Assembly: GCF_016093545.1 (NCBI RefSeq)
Contig: NZ_JADKYX010000012.1
Span: 142,989-206,988 of the forward strand
Length of the DNA: 64,000 bases
Source of the DNA: Massilia rhizosphaerae
GTDB taxonomy: Bacteria > Pseudomonadota > Gammaproteobacteria > Burkholderiales > Burkholderiaceae_D
Direction of reading: 5' to 3'
Shown piece after piece: positions 24,448-32,024 of this stretch. The stretch's first letter is position 1. Each line of letters begins with the position of its first letter. The notes under the pieces were generated by a model. It was not told where the DNA came from and searched no databases. It saw only the letters and a list, made by a program, of their open reading frames with translations. The position numbers and the translations under genes are program-made.

Positions 24448-25221
24448 ATGTCGGACGTCATTCTGGAAACACGTGATCTGACGAAGGAATTCAAGGGTTT
24501 TACGGCCGTCAACCAAGTGAATCTGCAGGTGCAGCGGGGCCACATCCACGCGCTGATCGGGCCCAATGGCGCCGGCAAGACGACGTGTTTCAATCTGCTG
24601 ACCAAATTCCTGTCCCCGTCCGGCGGCCGCATCCTCTTCAACGGCGCGGACATCACCGGGCTCAAACCGGCGCAGATCGCGCGCCGCGGCATCATCCGCT
24701 CGTTCCAGATCTCGGCCGTCTTCCCGCACATGACGGTGCTGGAAAACGTGCGCATCGGCCTGCAGCGCGCGCTCGGTACCAGTTTTTATTTTTGGCGCAG
24801 CGAGGGCTCCTTGAGCCAACTCAACGATCGCGCCATGCAACTGCTGGCCGAAGTCGACCTGGAAGAGTTTGCCGGCAGCGTCACGGCCGACCTGCCGTAC
24901 GGCCGCAAACGCGCGCTCGAGATCGCGACGACGCTCGCCATGGAGCCGGAACTCATGCTGCTGGACGAACCGACGCAGGGCATGGGCCACGAAGACGTGC
25001 ACCGCGTGACGGCACTGATCAAGAAAGTGGCGGCCGGCCGCACGATCCTGATGGTGGAACACAATATGAACGTCGTGTCCGGCATCTGCGACCGTATTTC
25101 CGTGCTGCAGCGGGGCGCCGTGCTGGCGGAAGGCACCTATGGCGACGTGTCGCGCAATCCGCAAGTCGTCGAAGCGTATATGGGCAGCGCCGACGGCCAC
25201 CTGGCGGGGGCGCACGGATGA
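24448..25221 (+). CDS. Branched-chain amino acid-type ABC transporter, ATPase (LivG type)
   Basis: A 257-residue ATPase of the HAAT (Liv/Urt) uptake family. Walker A is GPNGAGKTT (about residues 38-46), Walker B LMLLDEPTQGMG, and the family-specific C-terminal extension is present (VEAYMGS). The signature region is slightly unusual: LPYGRKRALEIATTLA in place of LSYGQQR, typical of LivG. It couples ATP hydrolysis to import through the LivH/LivM-type permeases downstream. RBS GAGGAG precedes ATG. Its stop overlaps the next start (ATGA). Confidence 0.93.
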   Translation: MSDVILETRDLTKEFKGFTAVNQVNLQVQRGHIHALIGPNGAGKTTCFNLLTKFLSPSGGRILFNGADITGLKPAQIARRGIIRSFQISAVFPHMTVLENVRIGLQRALGTSFYFWRSEGSLSQLNDRAMQLLAEVDLEEFAGSVTADLPYGRKRALEIATTLAMEPELMLLDEPTQGMGHEDVHRVTALIKKVAAGRTILMVEHNMNVVSGICDRISVLQRGAVLAEGTYGDVSRNPQVVEAYMGSADGHLAGAHG

Positions 25222-25925
25222 CGCCGGCACTGGAGATCGACAACCTGCAAGCGTGGTACGGCGAATCGCACATCCTGCACGGCGTCAGCCTGGCCGTGCA
25301 GCCGGGCGAGGTGGTGACCCTGCTGGGCCGCAACGGCGCCGGCCGCACGACCACCTTGCGCGCCATCATGGGCCTGACGGGCGCGCGCACCGGTTCCATC
25401 CGCATCAATGGCGTCGAGGCGATCAACCTGCCCACGCACCGCATCGCCCACCTCGGCATCGGCTATTGCCCGGAAGAGCGGGGCATTTTCGCTTCGCTGT
25501 CGACGGAGGAAAACCTCATGCTGCCGCCGCGCCTGGCCGGCCGCGATGCCGGCATGTCCGTCGACGAGATCTACGCGATGTTCCCGAACCTGTACGAACG
25601 CCGCCGCAGCCAGGGCACGCGCCTGTCCGGCGGCGAACAGCAGATGCTGGCGGTGGCCCGCATCCTGCGCACGGGCGCGCGCCTGCTGCTGCTGGACGAG
25701 ATCTCGGAAGGGCTGGCGCCCGTGATCGTGCAGGCGCTGGCGCAGATGATCACGACGCTCAAGGCGAAGGGCTACACGATCGTCATGGTGGAACAGAACT
25801 TCCGGTTCGCGGCGCCGCTGGCGGACCGGTTTTATGTCATGGAACACGGCCGCATCGTCGAGACGATCGCGGCCGCGGAACTGCAGGCCAGCATGCCGGC
25901 GTTGACCGAGCTGCTGGGTGTTTGA
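25218..25925 (+). CDS. Branched-chain amino acid-type ABC transporter, ATPase (LivF type), Arg in Walker A
   Basis: A 235-residue LivF-type ATPase starting in the ATGA overlap with the previous gene. The Walker A reads GRNGAGRTT: the nearly invariant Lys is Arg (codon CGC). The rest is intact: RLSGGEQQMLAVARIL signature, LLLLDEISEGLAP Walker B with catalytic Glu, MVEQNF H-loop region without the usual His. It should pair with the LivG-type ATPase as a heterodimer. The K-to-R change may reduce or alter ATP hydrolysis in this subunit; I recall similar variants in LivF relatives but cannot check that here. Confidence 0.9.
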   Translation: MTPALEIDNLQAWYGESHILHGVSLAVQPGEVVTLLGRNGAGRTTTLRAIMGLTGARTGSIRINGVEAINLPTHRIAHLGIGYCPEERGIFASLSTEENLMLPPRLAGRDAGMSVDEIYAMFPNLYERRRSQGTRLSGGEQQMLAVARILRTGARLLLLDEISEGLAPVIVQALAQMITTLKAKGYTIVMVEQNFRFAAPLADRFYVMEHGRIVETIAAAELQASMPALTELLGV

Positions 25926-25945
25926 TCATCGACAACGGAGACCAC

Positions 25946-27160
25946 ATGAAACGCACGACACGCACCGCGCTTGCCTTTACGGCTGCCACCTTGACCGCCG
26001 GTTTGTCCGCGTCGGCCCAGGCCCAGATTTCGGGCGACACCATCAAGATCGGCTTCATCACCGATTTATCCGGCGTGTATTCCGACATCGACGGCAATGG
26101 CGGCGCCGAAGCCGTGCGCATGGCAATCGCTGACATGGGCGGCGCGATCAACGGCAAGAAGATCCAGTTCATCGTCGCCGACCACCAGAACAAGCCGGAC
26201 ATCGCCGCCGGCAAGGCGAGGGAGTGGTTCGACCGCGAGGGCGTCGACATGCTGATCGGCGGCACGAATTCGGGTGCGGCCCTGGCCATGGCCAAGGTCG
26301 CGGCGGAAAAGAAAAAAGTCTTTATCGCCATCGGTTCCGGCAGCGCGCAACTGACCAACGAACAGTGCACGCCGTTCACCGTGCACTATGCCTATGACAC
26401 GGTCGCGCTCGCGCGCGGCACGGGCGCGACGATGGTCAAGCACGGCGGCAAGACGTGGTATTTCCTTACGGCCGACTATGCGTTCGGCCAGTCGCTGGAA
26501 AAGGACACGACCGACGTCATCAAGGCCAACGGCGGCAAGGTGCTGGGCAGCGTCAAGCATCCGCTGGGCGCCTCCGACTTTTCGTCCTTCCTGCTGCAGG
26601 CGCAGGCATCGAAGGCGCAAGTGCTGGGGCTGGCGAACGCCGGCGGCGACTTCATCAATTCGGTCAAGGCGGCGAAGGAATTCGGCCTGACGAGCAAGAT
26701 GAAGATCGCGGGCCTGCTCGTGTTCATCAACGACATCCACACCCTCGGCCTGGCGACGACCCAGGGCTTGTATCTGACCACGGGCTGGTACTGGGACTTG
26801 AACAACGACACGCGCGCATGGGCCAAGAAATACTTCGCCAAGATGAAGAAGGAGCCGTCGATGCTGCAGGCGGCGGATTATTCGGCCGCGATGACCTACC
26901 TGAACGCCGTCAAGGCGATCGGCACGGACGATGGCGAGAAGGTCATGGCCCAGCTGCGCAAGACCAGGATCAACGACATGTTCACGAAGAATGGCGAGCT
27001 TCGTCCGGACGGCCGCATGGTCCACGACATGTATCTGATGCAGGTTAAAACGCCGGCCGAGTCGAAGGGGCCGTGGGACCTCTACAAGGTCGTGGCCACG
27101 ATTCCGGGCGCCCAGGCGTACACGACCAAGGCCGAGACCAAGTGCGCGGCCTGGAAGTGA
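25946..27160 (+). CDS. ABC transporter periplasmic substrate-binding protein (LivK/Peripla_BP_6 type)
   Basis: A 404-residue binding protein. Start ATG 25946 gives a signal peptide (TALAFTAATLTAGLSASAQA) cut before QISGDTIKIGF. The type I periplasmic fold follows, with DLSGVYSDIDGNGGAEAVRM and VADHQNKPDIAAGKAREW. It feeds ligand to the permeases encoded downstream. In Liv systems the ligand is a branched-chain amino acid, but this branch also includes receptors for amides, aromatic acids and other compounds, so the substrate is open. Confidence 0.93.
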   Translation: MKRTTRTALAFTAATLTAGLSASAQAQISGDTIKIGFITDLSGVYSDIDGNGGAEAVRMAIADMGGAINGKKIQFIVADHQNKPDIAAGKAREWFDREGVDMLIGGTNSGAALAMAKVAAEKKKVFIAIGSGSAQLTNEQCTPFTVHYAYDTVALARGTGATMVKHGGKTWYFLTADYAFGQSLEKDTTDVIKANGGKVLGSVKHPLGASDFSSFLLQAQASKAQVLGLANAGGDFINSVKAAKEFGLTSKMKIAGLLVFINDIHTLGLATTQGLYLTTGWYWDLNNDTRAWAKKYFAKMKKEPSMLQAADYSAAMTYLNAVKAIGTDDGEKVMAQLRKTRINDMFTKNGELRPDGRMVHDMYLMQVKTPAESKGPWDLYKVVATIPGAQAYTTKAETKCAAWK

Positions 27161-27210
27161 GCTCGACGTAAGCGTGTGGCGGCTGGCGCCGGCCGCCATG
27201 TCCAACCTTG

Positions 27211-28107
27211 ATGACGGATCCCATGGATATTTTCGGCGTCCCCCTGCAGGCGATGATGGGCCAGCTGCTGCTGGGCCTGGTCAACGGTTCGTTCTACGCC
27301 ATGCTGTCGCTGGGCCTGGCCGTGATCTTCGGCCTGCTCAACGTGATCAATTTTTCGCACGGCGCGCTGTACATGATGGGCGCGTTCGCCGCCTATATCG
27401 GCGTCACGTCGTTCGGCCTGAACTACTGGACGATGCTCGTGCTGGCACCCCTCGTCGTCGGCGCGTTCGGCATCCTGATCGAAAGGACGATGCTGCGCTG
27501 GTTGTACCGGTTCGATCATCTGTACGGCCTGCTGCTGACCTTCGGCATCACCTTGCTGCTGGAAGGCGTGTTCCGCTCGTTTTTCGGCGTGTCCGGCCAG
27601 ACGCTGGACGTGCCGGACGCGCTGTCCGGCGCCACCGACCTCGGCTTCATGATCCTGCCGAACTACCGTGCCTGGGTCGTGTTCGCGTCGCTCGTCGTGT
27701 GCCTGGCGACGTGGTTCACGATCGAAAAGACCCGGTTGGGCGCCTATTTGCGGGCCGGCACGGAGAACCCGAAACTGGTCGAAGCGTTCGGCGTCAACGT
27801 GCCCCTGATGGTGACGTTGACCTATGGCTTCGGCGTCGCCCTGGCCGGCTTCGCGGGCGTGCTGGCGGCGCCCGTCATCAACGTCACGCCGCTGATGGGG
27901 TCGAATCTCATCATCGTCGTGTTCGCCGTCGTCGTGATCGGCGGCATGGGCTCCATCCTCGGTTCCATCGTGACGGGCCTGGCTTTGGGCGTCATCGAGG
28001 GCCTCACGCGCGTGTACTACCCGGAAGCGTCGGAAGTCGTCGTGTTCGTCGTGATGGTGATCGTGCTGCTGCTGCGTCCCGCCGGCCTGTTCGGCAAAGA
28101 ACGATAA
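27211..28107 (+). CDS. ABC transporter permease (LivH type)
   Basis: A 298-residue integral membrane protein with about eight hydrophobic segments. It contains the LivH hallmark GLVNGSFYAMLSLGLAVIFG followed by LLNVINFSHGALYMMGAFAA, and GSNLIIVVFAVVVIGGMGSI toward the C-terminus. ATG 27211 is annotated; ATG 27223 (MDIFGV) is also possible and has a slightly better upstream purine stretch. It pairs with the LivM-type permease next to it. Confidence 0.92.
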   Translation: MTDPMDIFGVPLQAMMGQLLLGLVNGSFYAMLSLGLAVIFGLLNVINFSHGALYMMGAFAAYIGVTSFGLNYWTMLVLAPLVVGAFGILIERTMLRWLYRFDHLYGLLLTFGITLLLEGVFRSFFGVSGQTLDVPDALSGATDLGFMILPNYRAWVVFASLVVCLATWFTIEKTRLGAYLRAGTENPKLVEAFGVNVPLMVTLTYGFGVALAGFAGVLAAPVINVTPLMGSNLIIVVFAVVVIGGMGSILGSIVTGLALGVIEGLTRVYYPEASEVVVFVVMVIVLLLRPAGLFGKER

Positions 28108-28116
28108 GGAAGCACT

Positions 28117-29079
28117 ATGAACAGAAAGTTCGGCTATGGCCTCGCGCTGGTGCTGGCACTGGCGGCGCCGTTCGTCGGCTATCCGGTGTTCCTGATGAAG
28201 CTGCTGTGCTTCGGCCTGTTCGCCTGCGCCTTCAACCTTTTGATCGGCTACACGGGCCTGCTGTCGTTCGGCCATGCCGCGTTCTTCGGCGGCGCCGGCT
28301 ATGTCACGGGGTACGCGCTGGCCGTGCTCGGCTTGCCGTTCGAGGCGGCGCTCGCGCTGGGCGTGCTCGCGTCCGCCGCGCTGGGCCTCGTGATGGGGCT
28401 GTTGGCGATCCGGCGCCAGGGCATTTATTTTGCGATGATCACGCTGGCGCTCGCGCAGATGGTGTATTTCGCCGCGCTGCGCGCGCCGTTTACGCACGGC
28501 GAGGACGGCTTGCAGGGCGTCCCGCGCGGCAAGCTCCTGGGCGTGCTCGATCTCGGCAACGATGTCACCTTGTACTTCGTCGTGCTGGCGATCTGCGTGG
28601 GCGGCTTCGCTTTGATCGTGCGCACCGTGCACTCGCCGTTCGGCCAGGTGCTGAAGGCGATCAAGGAAAACGAGGCGCGCGCGGTGTCTCTGGGCTACGA
28701 CGTCGATCGCTACAAGCTCGTCGCCTTCGTGCTGTCGGCCGCGCTGGCGGGCCTGGCCGGGGCGACCAAGACCGTCGTGCTCGGCTTCGAGACGCTGACG
28801 GACGTGCATTGGTCGATGTCCGGCCTCGTCATCCTGATGACCCTGGTCGGCGGCATGGGCACGCTGGCCGGGCCGATCCTGGGCGCCTTTCTCGTCGTCG
28901 CGCTGGAAAACAAGCTGGGGGACCTGGGGAACTTCCTGGCCGAGACGACGCATGTAGAATGGTTCGCATCACTCGGGGAATCCGTGGGCATCGTCACCGG
29001 CTTCATCTTTGTTGCCTGCGTGCTGCTGTTCCGACGGGGCATCGTCGGCGAGATCGCGGCGGCGCGCAAGGCCGCGTAG
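28117..29079 (+). CDS. ABC transporter permease (LivM type)
   Basis: A 320-residue permease, RBS AAGGAAG before the ATG, nine bases after the LivH-type stop. LivM features are GYTGLLSFGHAAFFGGAGYV and IKENEARAVSLGYDVDRYKL (the cytoplasmic coupling region), and GGMGTLAGPILGAFLV near the end. It completes the ATPase-ATPase-receptor-permease-permease set. Confidence 0.93.
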   Translation: MNRKFGYGLALVLALAAPFVGYPVFLMKLLCFGLFACAFNLLIGYTGLLSFGHAAFFGGAGYVTGYALAVLGLPFEAALALGVLASAALGLVMGLLAIRRQGIYFAMITLALAQMVYFAALRAPFTHGEDGLQGVPRGKLLGVLDLGNDVTLYFVVLAICVGGFALIVRTVHSPFGQVLKAIKENEARAVSLGYDVDRYKLVAFVLSAALAGLAGATKTVVLGFETLTDVHWSMSGLVILMTLVGGMGTLAGPILGAFLVVALENKLGDLGNFLAETTHVEWFASLGESVGIVTGFIFVACVLLFRRGIVGEIAAARKAA

Positions 29080-29110
29080 CGGTGCCGGTCGAGTTTTCAA
29101 GGAGGCGAAC

Positions 29111-29947
29111 GTGATCGACGAATCCCTCATGCTGGACGTGAACGGCATCCGCATCCACACGACGACGATGGGGCAGGGCCTGGCCGTGCTGCTGCTGCAC
29201 GGCTTTCCCGACACGCACCTCGTGTGGCGCAAGCAGGTCCCGGCGCTGGCCGCGGCCGGTTTCCGCGTGCTGGCGCCGGACCTGCGCGGCTACGGCCGCA
29301 GCGACGCGCCGGGCGGCATCTTCGACTACACGATGGATAAATTGCGGGGCGACGTGCTCGGCCTGCTGGATGCCCTGCACATCGACAAGGTCTTCCTCGT
29401 CGGCCACGACTGGGGCGGCATCATCGGCTGGCAGATCGCGGCGCTGGCGCCCGAACGCGTACGCCGCTTCGTGGCGATGTCGACGGGCCACCCGGATGCC
29501 ATCGCGCGCGCCGGCCTGCTGCAGCGCTTGCGCATGACGTACATCCTCGGCTTCATCCTGCCGGTCCTGGCGGAGCATACGTTGCGCGCGGCCGACTGGT
29601 TCATCATGCGCCAATTCACCGACGAGCCCGGCCAGGCCGACCACTGGAAGCGGGATCTGTCGCCGCCGGGCCGCCTGACGGCCGCACTGAATTACTATCG
29701 CGCCAATCTGAACCTGGCCCTGCCGCACGGGCACCGGAAGGTGAGGGTGCCCGTGATGGGCATGTGGAGCGACCGCGACCCGGCGCTGGGCGAAAAGCAG
29801 ATGCGCGACTCGGCCCATTATGTCGACGGCGAATTCCGTTTCGAGCGCATCCACGGCGCCGACCACTGGCTGCAATTGACGGCGGCGGACGAGGTCAACC
29901 GGCTGCTGCTGCAATTCCTGGAAGAGGGGCGGGCGGCGGCCGTGTGA
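29111..29947 (+). CDS. Alpha/beta hydrolase, epoxide hydrolase/haloalkane dehalogenase type
   Basis: A 278-residue hydrolase. GTG 29111 is chosen because AAGGAGG lies seven bases upstream and it starts at the conserved core. Oxyanion motif HGFPDTH, nucleophile elbow GHDWGG (Asp nucleophile, as in epoxide hydrolases and dehalogenases), catalytic His in GADHWLQ. It is the last gene of the importer cluster, 31 bp after the LivM-type gene, so it probably acts on the imported compound or an ester/epoxide of it. Substrate unknown. Confidence 0.88.
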   Translation: MIDESLMLDVNGIRIHTTTMGQGLAVLLLHGFPDTHLVWRKQVPALAAAGFRVLAPDLRGYGRSDAPGGIFDYTMDKLRGDVLGLLDALHIDKVFLVGHDWGGIIGWQIAALAPERVRRFVAMSTGHPDAIARAGLLQRLRMTYILGFILPVLAEHTLRAADWFIMRQFTDEPGQADHWKRDLSPPGRLTAALNYYRANLNLALPHGHRKVRVPVMGMWSDRDPALGEKQMRDSAHYVDGEFRFERIHGADHWLQLTAADEVNRLLLQFLEEGRAAAV

Positions 29948-29959
29948 ACCGGTAACGGT

Positions 29960-29976
29960 TTGCTGCGTCGCAGCAA
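29960..29976. promoter_or_regulatory. 17-bp perfect palindrome
   Basis: TTGCTGCGTCGCAGCAA, 12 bp after the hydrolase stop and 57 bp before the TSUP permease start. There is no T-tract, so an operator for the permease is likelier than a terminator. Regulator unknown. Confidence 0.4.
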
Positions 29977-30032
29977 TGGACGGGGCCTGACCGTCCTCTG
30001 CCGTACAATAACGCTTTTACGCGTTATTCCTC

Positions 30033-30803
30033 ATGTTCGATTTTGCCCTGCTGGCCGTCGCGGCCTTCGTTGCCGGTCTCGTGGATGCTGTCGTCGGTGG
30101 GGGAGGATTGATCCAGATTCCGGCGATCTTCGCCGTGTTTCCGAAGGAAGTGCCGGCCACGCTGCTGGGGACGAACAAGCTGGCATCGATGTTCGGCACG
30201 GCGGTCGCCGCCGTCAGATACTCCCGCCGCGTGACGGTCGCATGGAGCACGGCGGCGCCGGCGGCCGTTGCCGCGTTCGCGCTGTCGTTCATCGGGGCCT
30301 GGACCGTGACCCGCGTGCCAGGCGACTTCGTGCGCAGCCTGCTGCCGTTGATCCTGCTGGCCGTGGCCGTGTACACGTTCAAGCAGAAGAACCTGGGCGC
30401 CGTGCACGCGCCGCTTCACAGCGGCATGAAGGAACGTTTATTGGCGACGGGCGCCGGCGCCGCGATCGGCTTTTATGATGGCTTCTTCGGTCCGGGCACG
30501 GGCAGCTTCCTGATCTTCCTGTTCGTGCGCTTCTTCGGCTTCGATTTCCTCAGTGCGTCGGCGGCCGCGAAGATCGTCAACGTCGCCTGCAATATCTCGG
30601 CACTGATCTGGTTCGGCTACAGCGGTCATTTGATCTGGCAGCTCGGCCTGTTGATGGCCGTGTGCCAGATCGCCGGCTCACTGGTTGGGACGCGACTCGC
30701 GCTCAAGCATGGCAGCGGGTTCGTGCGCAAGCTGTTCCTCGTCGTCGTCGGGTTGTTGATCGTAAAGACAGCGTTCGACACGTTCCGGCACCTGGGCTGG
30801 TGA
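30033..30803 (+). CDS. TSUP (TauE/SafE) family permease
   Basis: A 256-residue inner-membrane protein with about seven to eight hydrophobic helices. The two-fold repeat motifs of the family are visible: LVDAVVGGGGLIQIPAIFAV in the first half and GFYDGFFGPGTGSFLIFLFV in the second. TSUP members move sulfite, sulfonates or organic acids across the membrane. Neighbours give no clue to substrate. Its stop is separated from the convergent DUF1176 gene only by a parS-like site. Confidence 0.93.
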   Translation: MFDFALLAVAAFVAGLVDAVVGGGGLIQIPAIFAVFPKEVPATLLGTNKLASMFGTAVAAVRYSRRVTVAWSTAAPAAVAAFALSFIGAWTVTRVPGDFVRSLLPLILLAVAVYTFKQKNLGAVHAPLHSGMKERLLATGAGAAIGFYDGFFGPGTGSFLIFLFVRFFGFDFLSASAAAKIVNVACNISALIWFGYSGHLIWQLGLLMAVCQIAGSLVGTRLALKHGSGFVRKLFLVVVGLLIVKTAFDTFRHLGW

Positions 30804-30804
30804 T

Positions 30805-30820
30805 TGTTTCACGTGGAACA
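30805..30820. other. parS-like ParB-binding site 1
   Basis: TGTTTCACGTGGAACA, one mismatch from the parS consensus TGTTTCACGTGAAACA, in the 18-bp gap between two convergent genes. parA and parB lie 4 kb downstream. Confidence 0.85.
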
Positions 30821-30821
30821 A

Positions 30822-31868
30822 TCAGCGGGCCTTGCGTACGTGGGTGACGAGCGTCGGTAGGTTCCAGGCACCGCCGGCCGCGATCTTGCGGCACATGCCC
30901 GTCGTCGCCGCCGATGTTTGCGCGAATGAGCGTCCGTCCCACGTCCAAGTCGCCGAGCCGAAGCAATCGCCGATGCCGCGGCCTTTTTGCGCCGATGAGA
31001 TGACGCCGTCCGCGTAGTCCGTGGCGGACGTCGTGACGAGAACAGCGGAATAGGGTGGCTTGGCGTCGACGACCCAGTAGCCGTCGCCCGTGTTGTAGGC
31101 TGCCGTCCAGCAGGGGTGCGAGACGAGCAGTTTGTCGTGAGTGAGGTGCCTGACGTCGAGTGTGCCGGTGTCGACGTGCTTCGTGTCGACCAGCCCGCAG
31201 CTGCCATCCTTCACGGTCTTGCGGAGCGCGGCCATGAGATCTCGGGTCTGTGCAGTCGTCAGCTCGACCGGTTGCGTATCCGGGCTGACGACGCCCGCCT
31301 TGATCTCGGGCGGCGCAAGTGGCGGCAAAACATTTGATTCTGGGTTGGTACCTTTGCGCGCCAGCGCACCGGGCGTGCCGAGGCGCCCCTGGAATTCGTC
31401 CATCTTCAACAGCACGGCATTGGCGCCGTCCGTCGAGATCGTCCACGTCGTCCCGTTTACCGACCATGCGATGTGGCCGTCCTTGAGCAGTGCCGGCAGC
31501 AACGCCTTGACCTGTGCATCCGACAGCTTGCCGATGTTGGACTTCGGATCGATACCGACCGTGCCCAGCGCTTTGCCGTCGACCGTCATCGTAAGCTGAT
31601 CGGGCGCTGGACGCCGGTCGTCATCGGCAAGCTGCAATTCGGCCGTGACCGGTTGGTTCGGGCCGGCGGCGCGCATCAACAGGATGGTGGCGTTCGGTTC
31701 GTCGTTTTCTTTGTGGTACCCGGCCGCGCGGCAGGTTCTCGTGTTGTCGCAGGCGAGTTCCCAATCCTTGTGGTTGAACGAGATGGATGGCAAGTCGTGG
31801 CGCGGATAGGCGCCGGCGGCGGCGCTGGCGACGAGCAGGGCGAGGGTCAATGGGCGTGGTCTCGGCAT
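30822..31868 (-). CDS. DUF1176 domain protein, exported
   Basis: A 348-residue exported protein. ATG 31868 is chosen because it begins a signal peptide (RPLTLALLVASAAAGAYP); the longer frame would start inside the parS palindrome. The mature part contains DUF1176 hallmarks: NHKDWELACDNTRTCRAAGY, and late paired Cys residues (GIGDCFGSATWTWDG, TGMCRKI). DUF1176 proteins are periplasmic and of unknown function. It stands alone between two parS-like sites and is divergent from mnmG. Confidence 0.85.
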   Translation of the reverse strand: MPRPRPLTLALLVASAAAGAYPRHDLPSISFNHKDWELACDNTRTCRAAGYHKENDEPNATILLMRAAGPNQPVTAELQLADDDRRPAPDQLTMTVDGKALGTVGIDPKSNIGKLSDAQVKALLPALLKDGHIAWSVNGTTWTISTDGANAVLLKMDEFQGRLGTPGALARKGTNPESNVLPPLAPPEIKAGVVSPDTQPVELTTAQTRDLMAALRKTVKDGSCGLVDTKHVDTGTLDVRHLTHDKLLVSHPCWTAAYNTGDGYWVVDAKPPYSAVLVTTSATDYADGVISSAQKGRGIGDCFGSATWTWDGRSFAQTSAATTGMCRKIAAGGAWNLPTLVTHVRKAR

Positions 31869-31920
31869 GGTAGCGATAGGTGGATGGCGTGGCAAAAGCC
31901 TAACATGAGCTCGCCTCCGC

Positions 31921-31936
31921 TGTTTCACGTGAAACA
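31921..31936. other. parS site 2 (perfect)
   Basis: TGTTTCACGTGAAACA, an exact copy of the bacterial parS consensus and a perfect palindrome, about 90 bp before mnmG in the gap between DUF1176 and mnmG. It is the likely nucleation site for ParB. Confidence 0.95.
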
Positions 31937-32024
31937 AAATCTGTCATTTTCGCGGTCGCGCAGAAGCCGCACGGAAAAAAGAATCTATAATCCTTGCTTA
32001 ATCCTCCTCGCAACACACTCCATC

